From Lentinus brumalis (Eukaryota; Basidiomycota; Agaricomycetes; Polyporales; Polyporaceae), in NCBI GenBank assembly GCA_001792895.1, contig MARA01000038.1:186001-250000 (forward strand): a stretch of 64,000 nt of DNA, given 5' to 3'. Every line of letters begins with the position of its first letter. Position 1 is the first letter of the stretch. The position numbers and the translations under genes were made by a program. Positions 21,884-34,000 of this stretch are shown here, piece by piece. The notes under the pieces were generated by a model. That model ran no database searches and was not told the origin of the DNA. It saw only the letters and a list, made by a program, of their open reading frames with translations.

Positions 21884-24800
21884 TTACGCGGGCATCGCGC
21901 TCATCCTCCGCGTCACTTTCGCGGTCGTTGACGCAGTGGACGAGCTCAAGCTCGACGTCGAGGATGGCGCCGAGTTTTCCTTCTCCGGCTCGCTCGCGGA
22001 TGAGACGGACGGCAACCTCTCGAGCTTCTGAAGCCTTTCCTGATGGAGCCTTTCCTGACTCGAAATCGACGGGCGCAGCTTCGACGCATCAAGGACCGAC
22101 GCGGACATACGACGAGGATTCGCCACAGCCTTGATGGTGCTCGGTGTCGCGCGAGCGCCAGAACCGGAAGGAATACGCGTGGGCGTAGCAGCGGTAGCGG
22201 ACTGGCTGCGGACAACTGAGGGGGGAGGGCCCATAGCACCATCAGCGGCACGCTTCGCCGCATGAGAGCCAGATGCACTGCTCGGGCCATTCGTACGGAT
22301 GCTCCTTCCAAGCGCAGGCTTGGAGATCGTGGAGGGCGTTTCGCTCATGCGACGGTCCTTGGTGGTGCTGCCAGTGTCGGACAACACGGACGGCGGGCGA
22401 GCAGCGACACTAGGAGTACCGAAGATAGAAGACTCGCGGCGGGAAGCTGGCACCTTGGCCGAGGAAGCGGGAGTGTTCCCGGCGGTGCCGCGGATACTCA
22501 TGCGCCTCTTGAGCTGCATAACAACGTCAGCGATTGAATACATGTAGGGAAATTCAATATGCTCACCAGCTCGAGCTCCTGCTGCTTCGAGTCAAGGGCA
22601 ATGTTGAGGCCGTTGAGGTCCTCCTTATCCTGCGCACGTTGCTTCGCGAACTGGACCAACTTGACCTCCTTATCCGCGCTCTCCTGCTGGAGCTCATGCA
22701 CCTGTCGCCTGAGCCTCTCCATTTCCGCGGTGAGCGCGTTGGTACGTTCCTTGAGGCTACTGATTTGGACGTCCGTCTCAGCCTTCTCCCGGACCATCGT
22801 TTCCATAGCGGCACGGGCCTCGACCTCACGGGCGACGACATCTTGCAGCTTGCGGCTTTGATCGTTGACGATGCGCGCATGCTCGCGCTTCATCTTAGCG
22901 ATCTCGGTCTGCGCGTGGTCCGCATCGTCCTCGCGGTCGGACTGTTTCTTCATGTGGTCAGAGAGCTCGGCCTCGCGTTCGCGGAGGCGGGCCTCGACGC
23001 GCATCGCGCGTTCCAGAGCGAACTTGTGCTCCTGCTCGAGAGCACTGACCGTGTCTTCACGCTCGCGGAGGGCCGCAGTGAGCCCTTCCGAGTGCTCTTG
23101 TTCGGCACGGAGATGCTCATCGAGCTGCAACGCGCTTGTCAGTACCTCGATACGCGCTTACTTGGTCCCATTGCGACTCACCTCGTCTCGCTCCTTCTCG
23201 AGCTCCTCCTTCGCGCCCCAGAGCTCCTGCGCTTGCGCTTCGAGCTCGTTCTTCCTGTTCTCCGACTGCGCCCACTCAACCTCCATCTCCCCGATCCTAG
23301 CGTTCAGGGCCTCGACCTCGCCACGCAATTCCTCCTTCTCCTTCTCCAGCTCGGCGATTTTCTCGCCCTGCCTCTCTGTGCCGCGCCACTGGGCCTCAAG
23401 CTCAGCCTTGAGGACGCTAAGCTCGTTATCCTTTTGCAACGCATCTTCCCGGGCATCCGCGAGCTGGGTCTCGAGGGTGAGCTGCTCCGTACGCAGCGCT
23501 TCGTTCGTGGCCATGAGTGCCTTGCGCTCCTCATCCCACCCGGCCGTGGAGAACACACGGGACCGCTCGCCCTCCTCAAGACTCAAGCTGACGTCCATCG
23601 ACTCCATCTGCTCCCGGGCGCGTGCGATGCCGTCCTTGAGCTCGCGCTCCGCCTCGTCTCTCCGGGACAGCTCGTCCTTGGTGCCATAGAGCTCCTCCCG
23701 GGTGGCCTCGAGCTCCTCGACAGCAGACCGCTCGCGTTTCTCCAACTCGGCCTTCTCGCGCTCCAACGCCGCCATTTGCCCATGTAGGGCCCGCAGCGCG
23801 TACCCACTGGCTTCGTCCATGACGCTCCGCTCCATGCTCTCCTCCCTGCTGCGCTCGACCTCCAGCTGCAGGTTCTGGACGCACCGCTCGAGGTCAGCGA
23901 CGCGCTTGCGCCAGCTGCGGATGACATTCTTCCGTCGCTCGCACTCGCGACCGCATTCCTCGAAGCGGGACTGGATCAGGCGCATCAACTCGTCCTTGCC
24001 ACGGAGATCGACCTCGTACTGTGCGCAGAGTTCAGTCTGCAAGGCGAGCTGAGTGCGCAGGGAGAGGATGAGATCTTCTTCGCGGGATGCTTTGCGACCA
24101 TGAGCCTGGACAGCTTGAGGTGGGGTAGGAGGTACACCGGTTCCTGGAGTGTAGTATGCCGTCGAGTGCGCCCCGAAAGGATCTTGCTCCTTCTTCTTCT
24201 CCGGGGATGCGGGAGCAGGGTAGAGAACGAGAGCGCTCTTCGAGCGGTCATCAATGTCCGCTTCAGGAGGGATGTTTTCCTTCTGTGGGGTCAACGGAGC
24301 TTGCAGCATTGAGTGGAACACGGTGTCGCTGTAGGCCCGATTGCGATTGCCCTTGGGCTTGATGGAACCCCGCCGCGAACTTGAAGAGCTTGTATTGGAC
24401 GCAGGCGAATCCCGGATTGCAGCGCCGATCGAGTGGAAGACGGTCTGCCCGAAGCTGAAGGACTGGCTCCTATCATGCTTGGACGGGGTACCGGAACGAT
24501 ATTCGCCTTCAGGGTCTATACGAAGAGCGGTGCCCTCGGTGTCAGCGTCAGAAGCTATCTCGATCGCGTTGTCGAGAAGGGGCACCGAGTCTTTGCTGAT
24601 CGGTATGGGCGGGAGGTCGATGTCCTGGGAGAGGTCAAAGATGTTGCTATCGTCGGGTGGAGGAAGAGGTCTCAAGTTGGACGACTGCGTGGGTGAGAAG
24701 ACGTCCTGGACGGTGGGACGAATAGGAGTGCTACTCGTAACCTTCATGCGGACAGCGAAGGAGGCAGGCGAGGGTTCGCTACCGGTTCCGCTAGTATTGG

Positions 24801-25531
24801 AGATATCAGGAGTGATCGTCTTGTAGGCATCGCGGGAGAAGAAGCGGACGCTCTGCCCTGTAGCAGGCGTGTTACCATCGCGAAGTATGGAACGTACTGA
24901 GCCGAAGCGTCCTTCTGCGGCGGGAGTCGTGGGCGTGCGCGCAGCGAAGTCATGTAGTTGTGGACGAATGGAGTCCTGGGACTGCCGCCTTCGGCTCGAG
25001 TCTGTCGAAGCTCGGCTTAATGAGGATGCGTCGGAAGCTTGAGAGAACAAGTCAGCTTCTGCATCAAGGTATATAGATCCCAAATTGGGTGCGTGCATAG
25101 ACACCCCCCGGAATAAGCGAAGTATGTCGTACGTCATGAGCATACTGCTCAAGACGAGATATTCCCAGGGAGCGACACACAGCTCAGACGACGGAGATAG
25201 AAAAACTTACCAGTAGAGCCATGCAGAGACGACTTCACCTTCTTCAGACTAGGAATGGAGAGCTTGAGGGGGGAAGTTGAGGGACTTGATCGTTCTCGCT
25301 GACTGTCTTGGCAGTGCGCTTGAAGATACCTCGACGGCCATGCTTCGAGGGGGATGCTGGTGGACTTGGTGAAGGAAAAGGTACCTCATTGGAATCATGA
25401 AAGACAGAGAGGTTCGGATGGCGGTCGAAGACGGTCGACAGGACTGTCTGTGGTTGCTGCTTGTCGTCGGTGTCGAAGTCTTGCGCGGGTGTCTCGGGAC
25501 GCTTGAGTGCACTGCTGATTTTGGACCACAT
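21884..25531 (-). CDS. Large coiled-coil protein, possible cytoskeleton or spindle-pole factor
   Basis: Exons: 25531-25211, 25058-23182, 23124-22567 and 22513-21884, about 1128 residues. The N-terminal 400 residues are Ser/Pro-rich and disordered with many SP/TP sites, for example TPQKENIPP. From about 400 to 900 there is an almost unbroken Glu/Lys/Leu heptad coiled coil. The C-terminal 200 residues are basic and Ser-rich with RRMS repeats, like a microtubule-binding or phosphorylated tail. I cannot name the family; layout suggests a spindle-pole or microtubule organiser. The exon 1 frame fails by one base at the G6 run 25268-25273 (C6 on the coding strand); with one more C the frame joins exon 2 perfectly. 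The other exons are frame-consistent. A long leucine-rich open frame on the opposite strand is the usual shadow of a coiled coil. Confidence 0.65.
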
Positions 25532-25834
25532 CGTCGGTGGTAGTGAGATGTAGAGTGTGTGTCGCCCAGGTGTTGCAGTGATGGAGGGGGGAGGGAGGGC
25601 GACTAAGGCCTGCAAGCGAAGGACATGAACGTCGGGAAACAACAACCACGCCTGTCAGGCGTCAATGTTCGCTTTGGCTCTCGCGCGTAGACCACGTGAT
25701 CGCGTATCGTACCACAGGCGCTTGAACGAGCGGACCTCCGCACCTTGTCTACGTTTCCCGTTGTAAGCACAAACGTATACAATATATTATACACCCAGCA
25801 GCAGCTCCAGATCCAAAAGAACGGCCCACACATA

Positions 25835-28031
25835 CTAGTCTACTCGGTCACCCTTGCGGTAGTAGTTCCCTTCCCTCGCCTCATCAGACTCAGCAAGGAG
25901 CTTCCTAACGCCCAGACCCAGTGCAATCATACCCACCATGGCAAAAAACGCAGTATGCCACGGGTTGTTCACCACGTAGAGCTCCAGCGCAATCAGCTTC
26001 GCGTTCAGATACTACATCGCCACCCGTCAGCAAGAACTCGAAAACAAAGCTTGTGAGCTCGACGCACCCTGGCCAGACGCTCGACGAAGTTCTCCGAGTT
26101 CTTGTGCGCAAGAGTGCCCCTCGCTGCACCATTGATCGTCGGGAACAGACTCGCGGCAGTCAATTTAACAGGCTCGCCAAACGGATCGGTGTCATAGTAC
26201 ACCAGTCTCTGAAAGCAATAGGATGTTCGTCAGCAGTCATACACTCTTCCTCTCCACTGCACTTACTGAATGATTGGCAACCACAGCTCGGGGAAGCATG
26301 TTCGCCTTGATACCATACATGCTCTTCAGCCAGCTTCCCCACTTGTCTGCGTCCATCCACGTAAAGACAACAGGCACCTGCTCCTTCGCGTCGCGCCACT
26401 TGCGTGCGAGGCTGGTGACCTCCTTCGCGATCTGCTGCTTGTCCTTCTGCGACGTCGCGGTGATCACAACGAGCGGCTTGTGCGGAGCATTCATGACATC
26501 CTGGAAGTTGTCCGAATCGAGCTCGACGGCACTCGGGAGGCGGTTGCGGATGAACTGCGAACAACTGTCAGCAACGATAGCACTAGAGCACGCCCACGCA
26601 TACCCAGTCGACAAGTGCCTGCTTCTCGTTCGGGTCGCGAGGGGCTTGGCAACCGTGTACACTGCCGCAGGTGCTGTGGGATCATGATCCTTCAGAGCAA
26701 GGATAGCGGCGGTTCCAGGCTTGATGTTGAAGTGGTCATAGAACGAGGACGACGAAGACGTGTACAGCGGCGGTGAACCGAACAGTACATTTGCAGCCTC
26801 GACGACCTGCTTCTGTAGGGATAGTGAGACGCAGTCCGTCCGTAGCAGCAGGAGCACGTACGAAGAGGGCCTTATCTGACGGCGAGTGCAGGAACAGGTA
26901 GAGAACTGGCTGCTCAGCGACGCGACTCTCCAGCTCGCCATACTTCAGTTCCTGGACGCCACTGCAGGAGAAGTGAGCGCGGGCCTTCTGGTTGACCGAT
27001 CGAGATACGTACGGGCCAGAGACTTTGTCCGCAAAGGCTTTCAGCTGCTCAAACTTGCGCCCACCAGTGTACTCCGTCTTTCCGGCGCCCTTGCCACCAT
27101 AGTAGTAGAGCATCGGGTAGCCAGTGATACCCTCCCGCTTGCATAACGCACTGTGTGCCTCGCAGTCCACTTCGGCAATGGTCAGCTTGCTTCGCATGGC
27201 GCTGCCCAGCTGAGTCCAGAATGGCGCTAGCTTCTTGCAGTGTCCGCACCTGCAGACAGTTCGGTCGGCGCGTGATCGTGTGGAAGGAGCTGGGGAACGT
27301 ACCAAGGCGCGAAGAACTTGACGAAGACGTGCCCCTTGTCAACCGTCTGCTGAAAGTTCTTCTCATTGAGCGAAACCACGACACCATCGGGATTCGCATC
27401 TTCGCGGTGGACAACCTCACTCAACAACTCGTCGTCGTCCGATGCAGCGGCGGGTGGCTCGTCAGCAGGCGGCTCGGGAACAGGAGGATTACGAGGCTCG
27501 GCATGGGCGTTGATATACTTGGTGAGAAGGTCGATGTCCCGGGACTGCCGGAACGTCTCGATGTACTTCCCGTCACGGTATAGATTCATTTGGGGGTATC
27601 CTTCGACGCCATTCTTGCGGCAGAGGTCTCCAGACGGCGTCAGACGAGACTGCGCACGGGGAACAAGAGCTGACAAACGCACCTCCATGCACGGCGCAGT
27701 TGACCTGCGCGAGATGGATACCAGGGTCGGCCTTCTTCTCTGTCTCCTCCACGAGCTGGGTCCACGTCGGGGCAAAGTCGCGACAATGGCGGCAGTACGG
27801 CGAGAAGTGCTCTATGAACCTGGAGAGCGGAGGTGGCGCCATCTGTCAGCGCATGCGCGTGGTGATATGTCGTGCAGGTACTCACCACACACCGTTTGCT
27901 GTGGTAGAGTCAAAGTCATCCGGGGTGAGCACGAGCAGTTCCGTTTCAGCGGACTCGACCGGGAGTGCGGCGGAGGCAAGGATGACGGAAGAGACGAGAA
28001 GAGACAACGAGAGCCGCGCGAAGGCAAGCAT
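25835..28031 (-). CDS. ER membrane protein disulfide isomerase (thioredoxin-related)
   Basis: Nine exons: 28031-27886, 27819-27683, 27627-27303, 27249-27013, 26961-26862, 26812-26604, 26554-26267, 26208-26068 and 26011-25835, about 586 residues. The start MLAFARLSLSLLVSSVILAS is a signal peptide. Thioredoxin domain 1 has SPYCRHC (atypical CRHC), domain 2 has APWCGHCKK with the canonical CGHC; both have the cis-proline region (GYPQMNLY, GYPMLYYY). Redox-inactive thioredoxin-like parts follow, then a single membrane helix TAFFAMVGMIALGLGV and a short basic tail. This layout fits Eps1/TMX-type ER isomerases. The frame slips by one base at the run 26641-26644 (CCCC on the coding strand); one added C restores RDPNEKQALVDW. 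The gene is divergently placed from the P-loop pseudogene. Confidence 0.75.
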
Positions 28032-28420
28032 CGTGGTGCGTGAGGCAACCGGCCTGAGCAGTAGCAAGATAAGTTAGAGAATGTGCGAAACCAGAGAGAA
28101 CCAGAGTCGGGCTAGCGAATGTGAAAAGAAAGATGGAAGTACAGAGCAAGTAGTGATCTGTGTGGTTACATGCAACTCCGAGTAGGCGCCTACCACAGGC
28201 TATGTAGTGCTTACTCCTCCTTCAGCTTGTCACCATCGTCTCGGATTCGAAGCGTCTCGACTGCCAGTGACATAAGTACGATCTTCATGGCAGGGGTAGC
28301 GGAATCAAGGCAGTTACCGGTGAGTCCTTCGTTCTTTCTTTCTACATACCGCTACAACTGGATAGGTGCGATATCAAAGTTACTATGTAAGCGCAAATTC
28401 CTTTCGTGAACAGGGGGTTG
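28032..28420. other. Spacer upstream of the PDI gene
   Basis: Promoter side of the PDI gene. No further gene recognised; short frames to about 28660 (one reads GKLFVAPEEDVLMALETDED) might be the decayed 5' part of the pseudogene that follows. Confidence 0.3.
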
Positions 28421-28771
28421 TCGAAGTGTGGTTAGTGAGAGCTCTTTTGAATGCTGCCCTCTCACTCGACATCATATTCCCACTTGCCATGGCTCATTCT
28501 CAGATTGTAAACAAATCACTCGCCGTCGATCTCTGGACAAAGGCTTGGAGTTACGGGTAAGAAGTGGCCCCATCAGTCCTCAGGAAAGCTCTTTGTCGCC
28601 CCCGAGGAGGACGTACTGATGGCACTCGAGACTGACGAGGACGACGATTAGCGTCGGTTCCCATGACGGCCACTGCACGACCGCAGGCAAATGAGCTACA
28701 CATACCTACACGGCATGTGGTCGGTCATAAAGGCGTGTGGCGGATGCGTCTCCGAGTCTTCAGTCCAGGAC

Positions 28772-29825
28772 ATTCTAGTAATCCGGTCTGAATACGTCTG
28801 GCTCCGGAAGACGATTTGAAGACGATTGAGACGGGCTATGTGCAAGACATAACAGCCGTTGTAGTAACGGGTCATCCGGGCACTGGTGCGTAAAGTTGTT
28901 TCTTGAAGTTGCCGACCTTGCTAACGTGTGCGCAGGCAAGACTGTCTTCCTGCTATACCTACTGTACCGGCTCAAGCGGAAGCTTCCTACAGCGATTCAC
29001 CTGCGGGGTGGGAACGTCATAATTTTCAACAACAAGGGCGCTGGAGTATGCGGTGCACAGGTCGAAGTGGACATGGGGAGTGACTACTGGGCTCTAACGG
29101 TTGCCAACGGCGACATGTTCGCGCCATGCATGACCTTCCGGTTGTCAGAAGCACGCCTTATCCAAGCCTCGTCGCTGAGCTCAGACAGATGGAGAAAGTG
29201 GATCAAATTCCGGCCTTCAAGAATCGTCATCGCTGAATCGACGCACCCACTCGAGATAGTGGCCATCGCGTATGTGTTGGATTCAGCGTGACCGGCAGTT
29301 TACACTTACTCGTCGTGTGTTGCATGAACAGGAAGGAGCTTGGGTTCGATCCGGCTCAGGCGTTTGGGTTGATCAGCAAGTGGAGTCCATGCACTCGAAC
29401 GATCCTTTCGCTCCTGGCTCGATCTCCTGAAGACCGCCTCAGGTTGAGGCGGAATTGGCGGGCACAGCCGGTCGCGCCACGGCAGCCTCTGCGCTCAACC
29501 CACCGCATACACAAACAGTGTTACGCAGAAGCCACCAGACAGTATACTTAGGGTTCACCATTCTCTTCATAAGTATCCCCGTCTTCCGACTCGGAGGTCG
29601 TCGGTTCCGGCAGCGTGCCTCCCAACATTCCTACCCCCTACCTCGCCGAGATCTTCAACTCCTATCGCCGTTGACTTGCCAACGACAAATTTCTGCAGCT
29701 GTCCAACTCGCTCTCTTTGCGTAATCGTACAGGGCTGGGCCCAATGGAAGCCTGGGAGTTCGAGAGACGCATGCACTTCTACTTCTCCAGCAACTCTTGG
29801 CCCCTCACCATCATCCGCGAGCACG
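28772..29825 (+). pseudogene. Degenerate P-loop NTPase of a basidiomycete-expanded family
   Basis: Recognisable pieces in order: ILVIRSEYVWLRKTI (28772-28817), a Walker A region VVVTGHPGTGKTVFLLYLLY split by an intron (28886-28935), then FRPSRIVIAESTHP, KELGFDPAQAFGLISKW and, in another frame, VPTPYLAEIFNSY and GPMEAWEFERRMHFYF to about 29825. Breaks: an 11-base near-perfect tandem duplication (28807-28817 and 28818-28828) shifts the frame before the P loop; another shift lies near 29430-29445; an in-frame TGA sits at 29672-29674. The motif order matches a large family of basidiomycete P-loop proteins often annotated as hypothetical or Crinkler/RHS-like; that assignment is from memory of the family and tentative. 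Its 5' end is not resolved. Confidence 0.5.
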
Positions 29826-30360
29826 TCTCGTTAACTGTGCAGCCTGGAGTAAACGACCAGTCACGTTGTGAAAAACGTGCAGATACAACGACACATGTCA
29901 TCGAATAATGATCAGGGACCCCTCGGAAGTCAGAGTAAGTACTCCATCATCTCAAGACTCAGCTGCGTCTTCAACGCATTCGTCGAGCATACGGATCAAG
30001 TACTGCGGCCCACGCTTCTGACCGCCCAACCCCGCAGAATATCCGCGCTACACTTCCAGTCCTGGGTCTCCACCGCAGCACCGCTGCGGGTTATCTGCGG
30101 CCACGCAAGTTTCAATATACGCGCACTCTGGTGACGCGTCCAAGGTCTACCGGGCCGACCATAGAAAGACTACGATCAGCAAATACTCGTCCTCAGGCTC
30201 TGGTGCTTCTGCGTGGTGCCAAGCTGCGCAGTAATCAACATGCACATATGTCGCGCCCGCGCGCCCACTGTCCATTCACTTGCTGCTGCGGGCGGAGTTC
30301 ACGACCCAGTACATATCTATCTCTGCTAGACATGTCCTGCAGTACGAGATTTCGAGGACC
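29826..30360. other. Spacer before GNAT paralog 2
   Basis: No gene recognised. Confidence 0.35.
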
Positions 30361-31440
30361 ATGAGTTGCACACGACATAACGAGCGTACTCGACTACTCG
30401 CACATCACAGGCGCCCGCCATGCATCAAGCAAGAGGCGACGGTCAAACCACTAAGATATCGTGAGTCAACCCCTTGATCGATGCCGGTTTAGGTCTGAAC
30501 GCGTTCTATCAAGGTGATCTTCCGAGGGCTGTTAATGCCACTCATCAAGCATTCCGCAATAACACGATGCAGCGGTACTTCGAGGTTCGTCGGCCAGCTT
30601 CTGACCATACATTTCATCGCTTATCGTTCCGGCCGACAGGATGCAGACCCCGCACCCTGTCGGGACTCTCGCGCGACTATATCCGTGACCGTCGGCTTCG
30701 CAGAAGCCATACGCTCACGGCGTATCCTCACCGTCGACCGCGGGAACGCGATCCTCCTGTTGTACGTTTGGCTCCACATCCTCATCAAATTCCTCCACCG
30801 TGTCCTAAAGACTGTTTACTAGTGGTGTGCCGAGCAACAACGAACCGGGCCCAGTCACGAAGCTAATTAGTCCGATCTTGAGAAAAGGCGACCTCCCGGA
30901 ACTGCGAAAGGTATATGACATTTCCTCTCTTCTGCGTCCCATAGATGTACTCACGCCGACCGTCAGCGGAAAATGGAGTTTCGTGTCAGAATCATCGCAC
31001 TAGTCAAACTTGCACTTGGCCCAGAGGTCGACGAGATGCTAGAAATCCAAGGCCTTGCCACCGCGCCCTCGAAACAAGGCCGAGGCTTCGCGACCGCTCT
31101 TGTAAATACTGTGAACGACATGGTATGTCGCCTCGCCAGTCTCTATTCGTCCTTCACCCAGACTTTGACGTCTCACCAGGCCGATGCTCAAGGGCGGAAG
31201 ACATTCGTCATCACTGGCGACGCACAAGGTTTCTACGAGACGGTCGGGTACAGACTCGTGGGGGAAGACTGGCTAGGCTTCGACAACCCACTGTGGAACG
31301 GCCCGCCTGTTCCCATTCGTGTAGTACGTACGCTTTTGATCTGCATTCATACGCTCATCTGACCTGTTCGCGACCAGATGCTGAGGGAACCGCGCACTTC
31401 CCATAGATACTCGGACGGGGAGAAGTGCCCATCCGGGTAG
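30361..31440 (+). CDS. GNAT-family N-acetyltransferase paralog 2
   Basis: Seven exons: 30361-30460, 30514-30584, 30640-30761, 30823-30910, 30967-31122, 31180-31323 and 31378-31440, intact, 247 residues. Exon 2 could instead start at 30493 (also in frame), but 30514 gives the 71-nt length shared with its paralogs. The acetyl-CoA loop is SKQGRGFATALV and the C-terminal part FVITGDAQGFYETVGYRLV. Identity to the other copies is high around the loop and much lower in exons 1-4, so the substrate side has diverged. It lies 0.95 kb upstream of pore-forming-like copy C on the same strand. Confidence 0.75.
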
Positions 31441-32292
31441 ACAAAGCGATATCACGACTTCAATCAACTTTGCTCTATTTTGCATCACTGTCTATAGGTC
31501 TGTCTTGGATGTTGTACTATACTGTAGCCTCTGGCAACGCGCTCTGTGAGATGTGCAAACGTGGTGTGTCCCCGGACGTACCACGGTTATGAATGGTCGT
31601 TTCGGTGTTTCAGGTGCGCACAGTACTAGTGAAGATTGGCCCTCTCATCCCTGGGGTCAGGCAGTACAGTCATCTTTCCGGATACTTCAAGCGCAGGCTG
31701 TCGGCTGCAAATGCGGCTGCCCACAACGCCATGCACTATTTGCTGACAAGAAGTCCTTGGAATACGGGGTACGTGAGTCATGCTTGATCAGGCCTTCGGT
31801 GCTCACGTCGTCTGACAGTGTGGACTCTGTGTACCTACACGTCTTTACACGTCGAAGGGAATCATCTCCAAGCGCCGACGCCCTGTCGTACTCTCAGCCT
31901 CCTTTGAGACGCAGTCGCTGTGACTGCTCTGGACCCCATTTTCAGCGGAATGGGGTTCACGTCAATTTGGCCGCCGCAGCTCCTCATACCGAAGCCTAGT
32001 ACTCCGGCCGCTGGAACGGGAACAACCTCAGGCTGTTGGCAACCTAGCAGTTGGGCGTCGTGCGCCGCGAGTTTGGGTACGGCATACAGTAGGTCTCAAT
32101 GTTTTAGTGTCGTAGCTGACCGACAGCTTGCTTGGAACGACTGCGTATCATGTCAACCGTTCAAGAATACGAGCTATCTGTAAGTCGAGGGGTGTCGCCA
32201 AGCAGGCGCTGCGCCATGCTCAAACAAGCCAGCTATGTCACCAGGTGCATCTAGGGTGGACGCCTTCAGCCTCCAGCGTTGTCGTTAGGACG
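31441..32292. other. Upstream region of copy C, duplicated in inverted orientation near 55 kb
   Basis: No gene. From about 31860 the sequence is clearly similar to the upstream region of copy E (to about 55790) read in the opposite direction, for example around GCGGAATGGGGTTCACGTCAA (31950-31970). Confidence 0.6.
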
Positions 32293-32299
32293 TATATAG
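32293..32299 (+). promoter_or_regulatory. TATA-like box of family copy C
   Basis: TATATAG, 93-99 bases before the ATG at 32392, matching the position in copies A, B and E. AAGCCCACCGGC, shared with copies B and E, lies between box and ATG. Confidence 0.55.
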
Positions 32300-32391
32300 C
32301 CCTGCACCATCCTCAGAGGAACAGAAAGCCCACCGGCACGCATTATCACTCCTGAACATTCGTCTCTTCGATCGCCTACCCATTGCTCATC

Positions 32392-33391
32392 ATGTCTGCC
32401 CTCTCCATCCAGGACCGTATCAACTTCATCAGGGGAATAGACATTGTTGCGCCGCATGGCCACGGAGTCGTCCACGCCGATGGCCAGGACAGTGCGGTCG
32501 TCGCGGCTGGCTCGGGCCTGGCCTTCGTCGGGAGTCTCTCCGCCCAATCGAAGGCTAGTCTGACCGCCCAGTCGAGTTGGTGCGGCGCGAATTGCTGACG
32601 ATGTGATGGTTATAGGCGGACGTGATCAACTCGACCCTCTTCGCTCAACTTGCTGCCAACAAGCAGCACGATCGCTGGAACGAGGCCTCGGCCTGGCTAA
32701 ACTACTACAAGTACGTCCTGGAGCAGCTCGGCTATGTATGTCAGAACTTCGAGTACGTTGGCACCTATCATTCATCTACTTATTTCAGCTAAAAGGGATG
32801 GCGATGGTCTGTCTGTACGCACAGAATCATTTACTTGAGAGACGTCAACTCATTCCATAGCGTGGACAATGTGGTCCTGAAGTTGGCCGCGAAGTTCCTC
32901 CCTGGAGAAGAATTTGCCTTGTTCACTACGATGGTTGAATCCCTCAAACAAGCGAGAAACGAGTCGGCGATGAGACTCTTTGACTCATACTCCAAGTCCT
33001 CCAACAAGGCCAATTTCCAGCTTGGCGTCGCGTCGTGCGTCTCAATGCTCTTTACACAAACCGCCTATGTGCTAATCTCCGCCACAGCAACAGTAACACT
33101 GAAGGACACACCGTGCTAAACCTTGGCGTCCACTACTACAGTACAGAGCAGAACATCGATATCGACTCGGCCCTATACTTCAAATTTGGGTCGCAGAAGG
33201 TCCAATTCTATGCTGGTATGTGCGCTGACGTTGTCGCCGGCATTGATCGAGTAGGCTGATCACAGTCGCACTTCACAGGCGACCAGACCTTGTTACTCGA
33301 CAACCAAACCTACAGTCTCATCCGGGAGGAGATTTTGGAGAAGCTGGGCCCGAAGGCCAAGGTCGACCTCGTCAAGGAGATTAAACTTTGA
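32392..33391 (+). CDS. Cyt/volvatoxin-like pore-forming family, copy C
   Basis: Five exons: 32392-32553, 32616-32752, 32825-33034, 33088-33215 and 33279-33391; intact, about 249 residues. Exons 2 and 3 (137 and 210 nt) have the same lengths as copies A, B and E. It pairs with copy E: both have HGHGVV in exon 1, a four- or two-residue insertion in exon 4, and similar upstream DNA. Intron 1 (32554-32615) begins with GC. The C-terminal strand motif is ALYFKFGSQK, a variant of the VLFFTFG of copies A and B. No leader. Function inferred as for copy B. It follows GNAT paralog 2. Confidence 0.6.
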
Positions 33392-34000
33392 AGCCACTAC
33401 ATACTTACGTGCTCCTTGAGTACAACACTGGCGTCGATGGCCCCGCTGAGTCACGGTCGAGCCCTGCAAATTGAGCTTGCGTCTTCAATACTACATCGAT
33501 GGTTGCACAATGCATGACGAATATGCTGCGTGTGATGCGAGAACTTGCAAACGGAATCCCTACAACATTTGCAGACAACATGTCAATGAAGTACTTCCAC
33601 CTCTGGGACGCGTACAACAATTCTCAACTCCAACACTGTACATAGCAACATACGCGTAAGTATGAGCTACGAAAACGACTAGGATACTTATGTTCGTGTG
33701 TTGGTACTATGTATATAGATGCTCATAAGGACACTTAAATGTCAGGAATCCGTAGTCAGGGCAGGGAGGCAAAGTGGGTACACAACATGAGGAGCAGGAG
33801 ATACAGAGCGTTTGAACGCACGCAAGCGAAAGCGATAGATACAGCATTACGTAGATGGCAGCGGCAAAGAGTCGCAAGCGTCCAAGTCCTCTGTGCGTGG
33901 TCCACATCTAGCTGTATGTACCGGAGTATGTCCAGAGCGCAGAAGAGAGGGATGTCCGAACAGAAATGATAGTGCAGCGAGAGTTCACATACGGGGGCCC
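33392..34000. other. Convergent spacer between copy C and the GH5 gene
   Basis: 3' regions of both genes; no gene or repeat recognised. Confidence 0.4.

Noticed and set aside
22534..23787. 417-codon plus-strand open frame
   Set aside because: It is the exact antisense of the coiled-coil gene; leucine-rich antisense frames are a known product of Glu/Lys-rich heptads, and there is no splice or start support.
29335..29360. tRNA B-box-like GGGTTCGATCC
   Set aside because: It lies inside the P-loop pseudogene coding sequence (LGFDPAQ), with no A box or cloverleaf around it.
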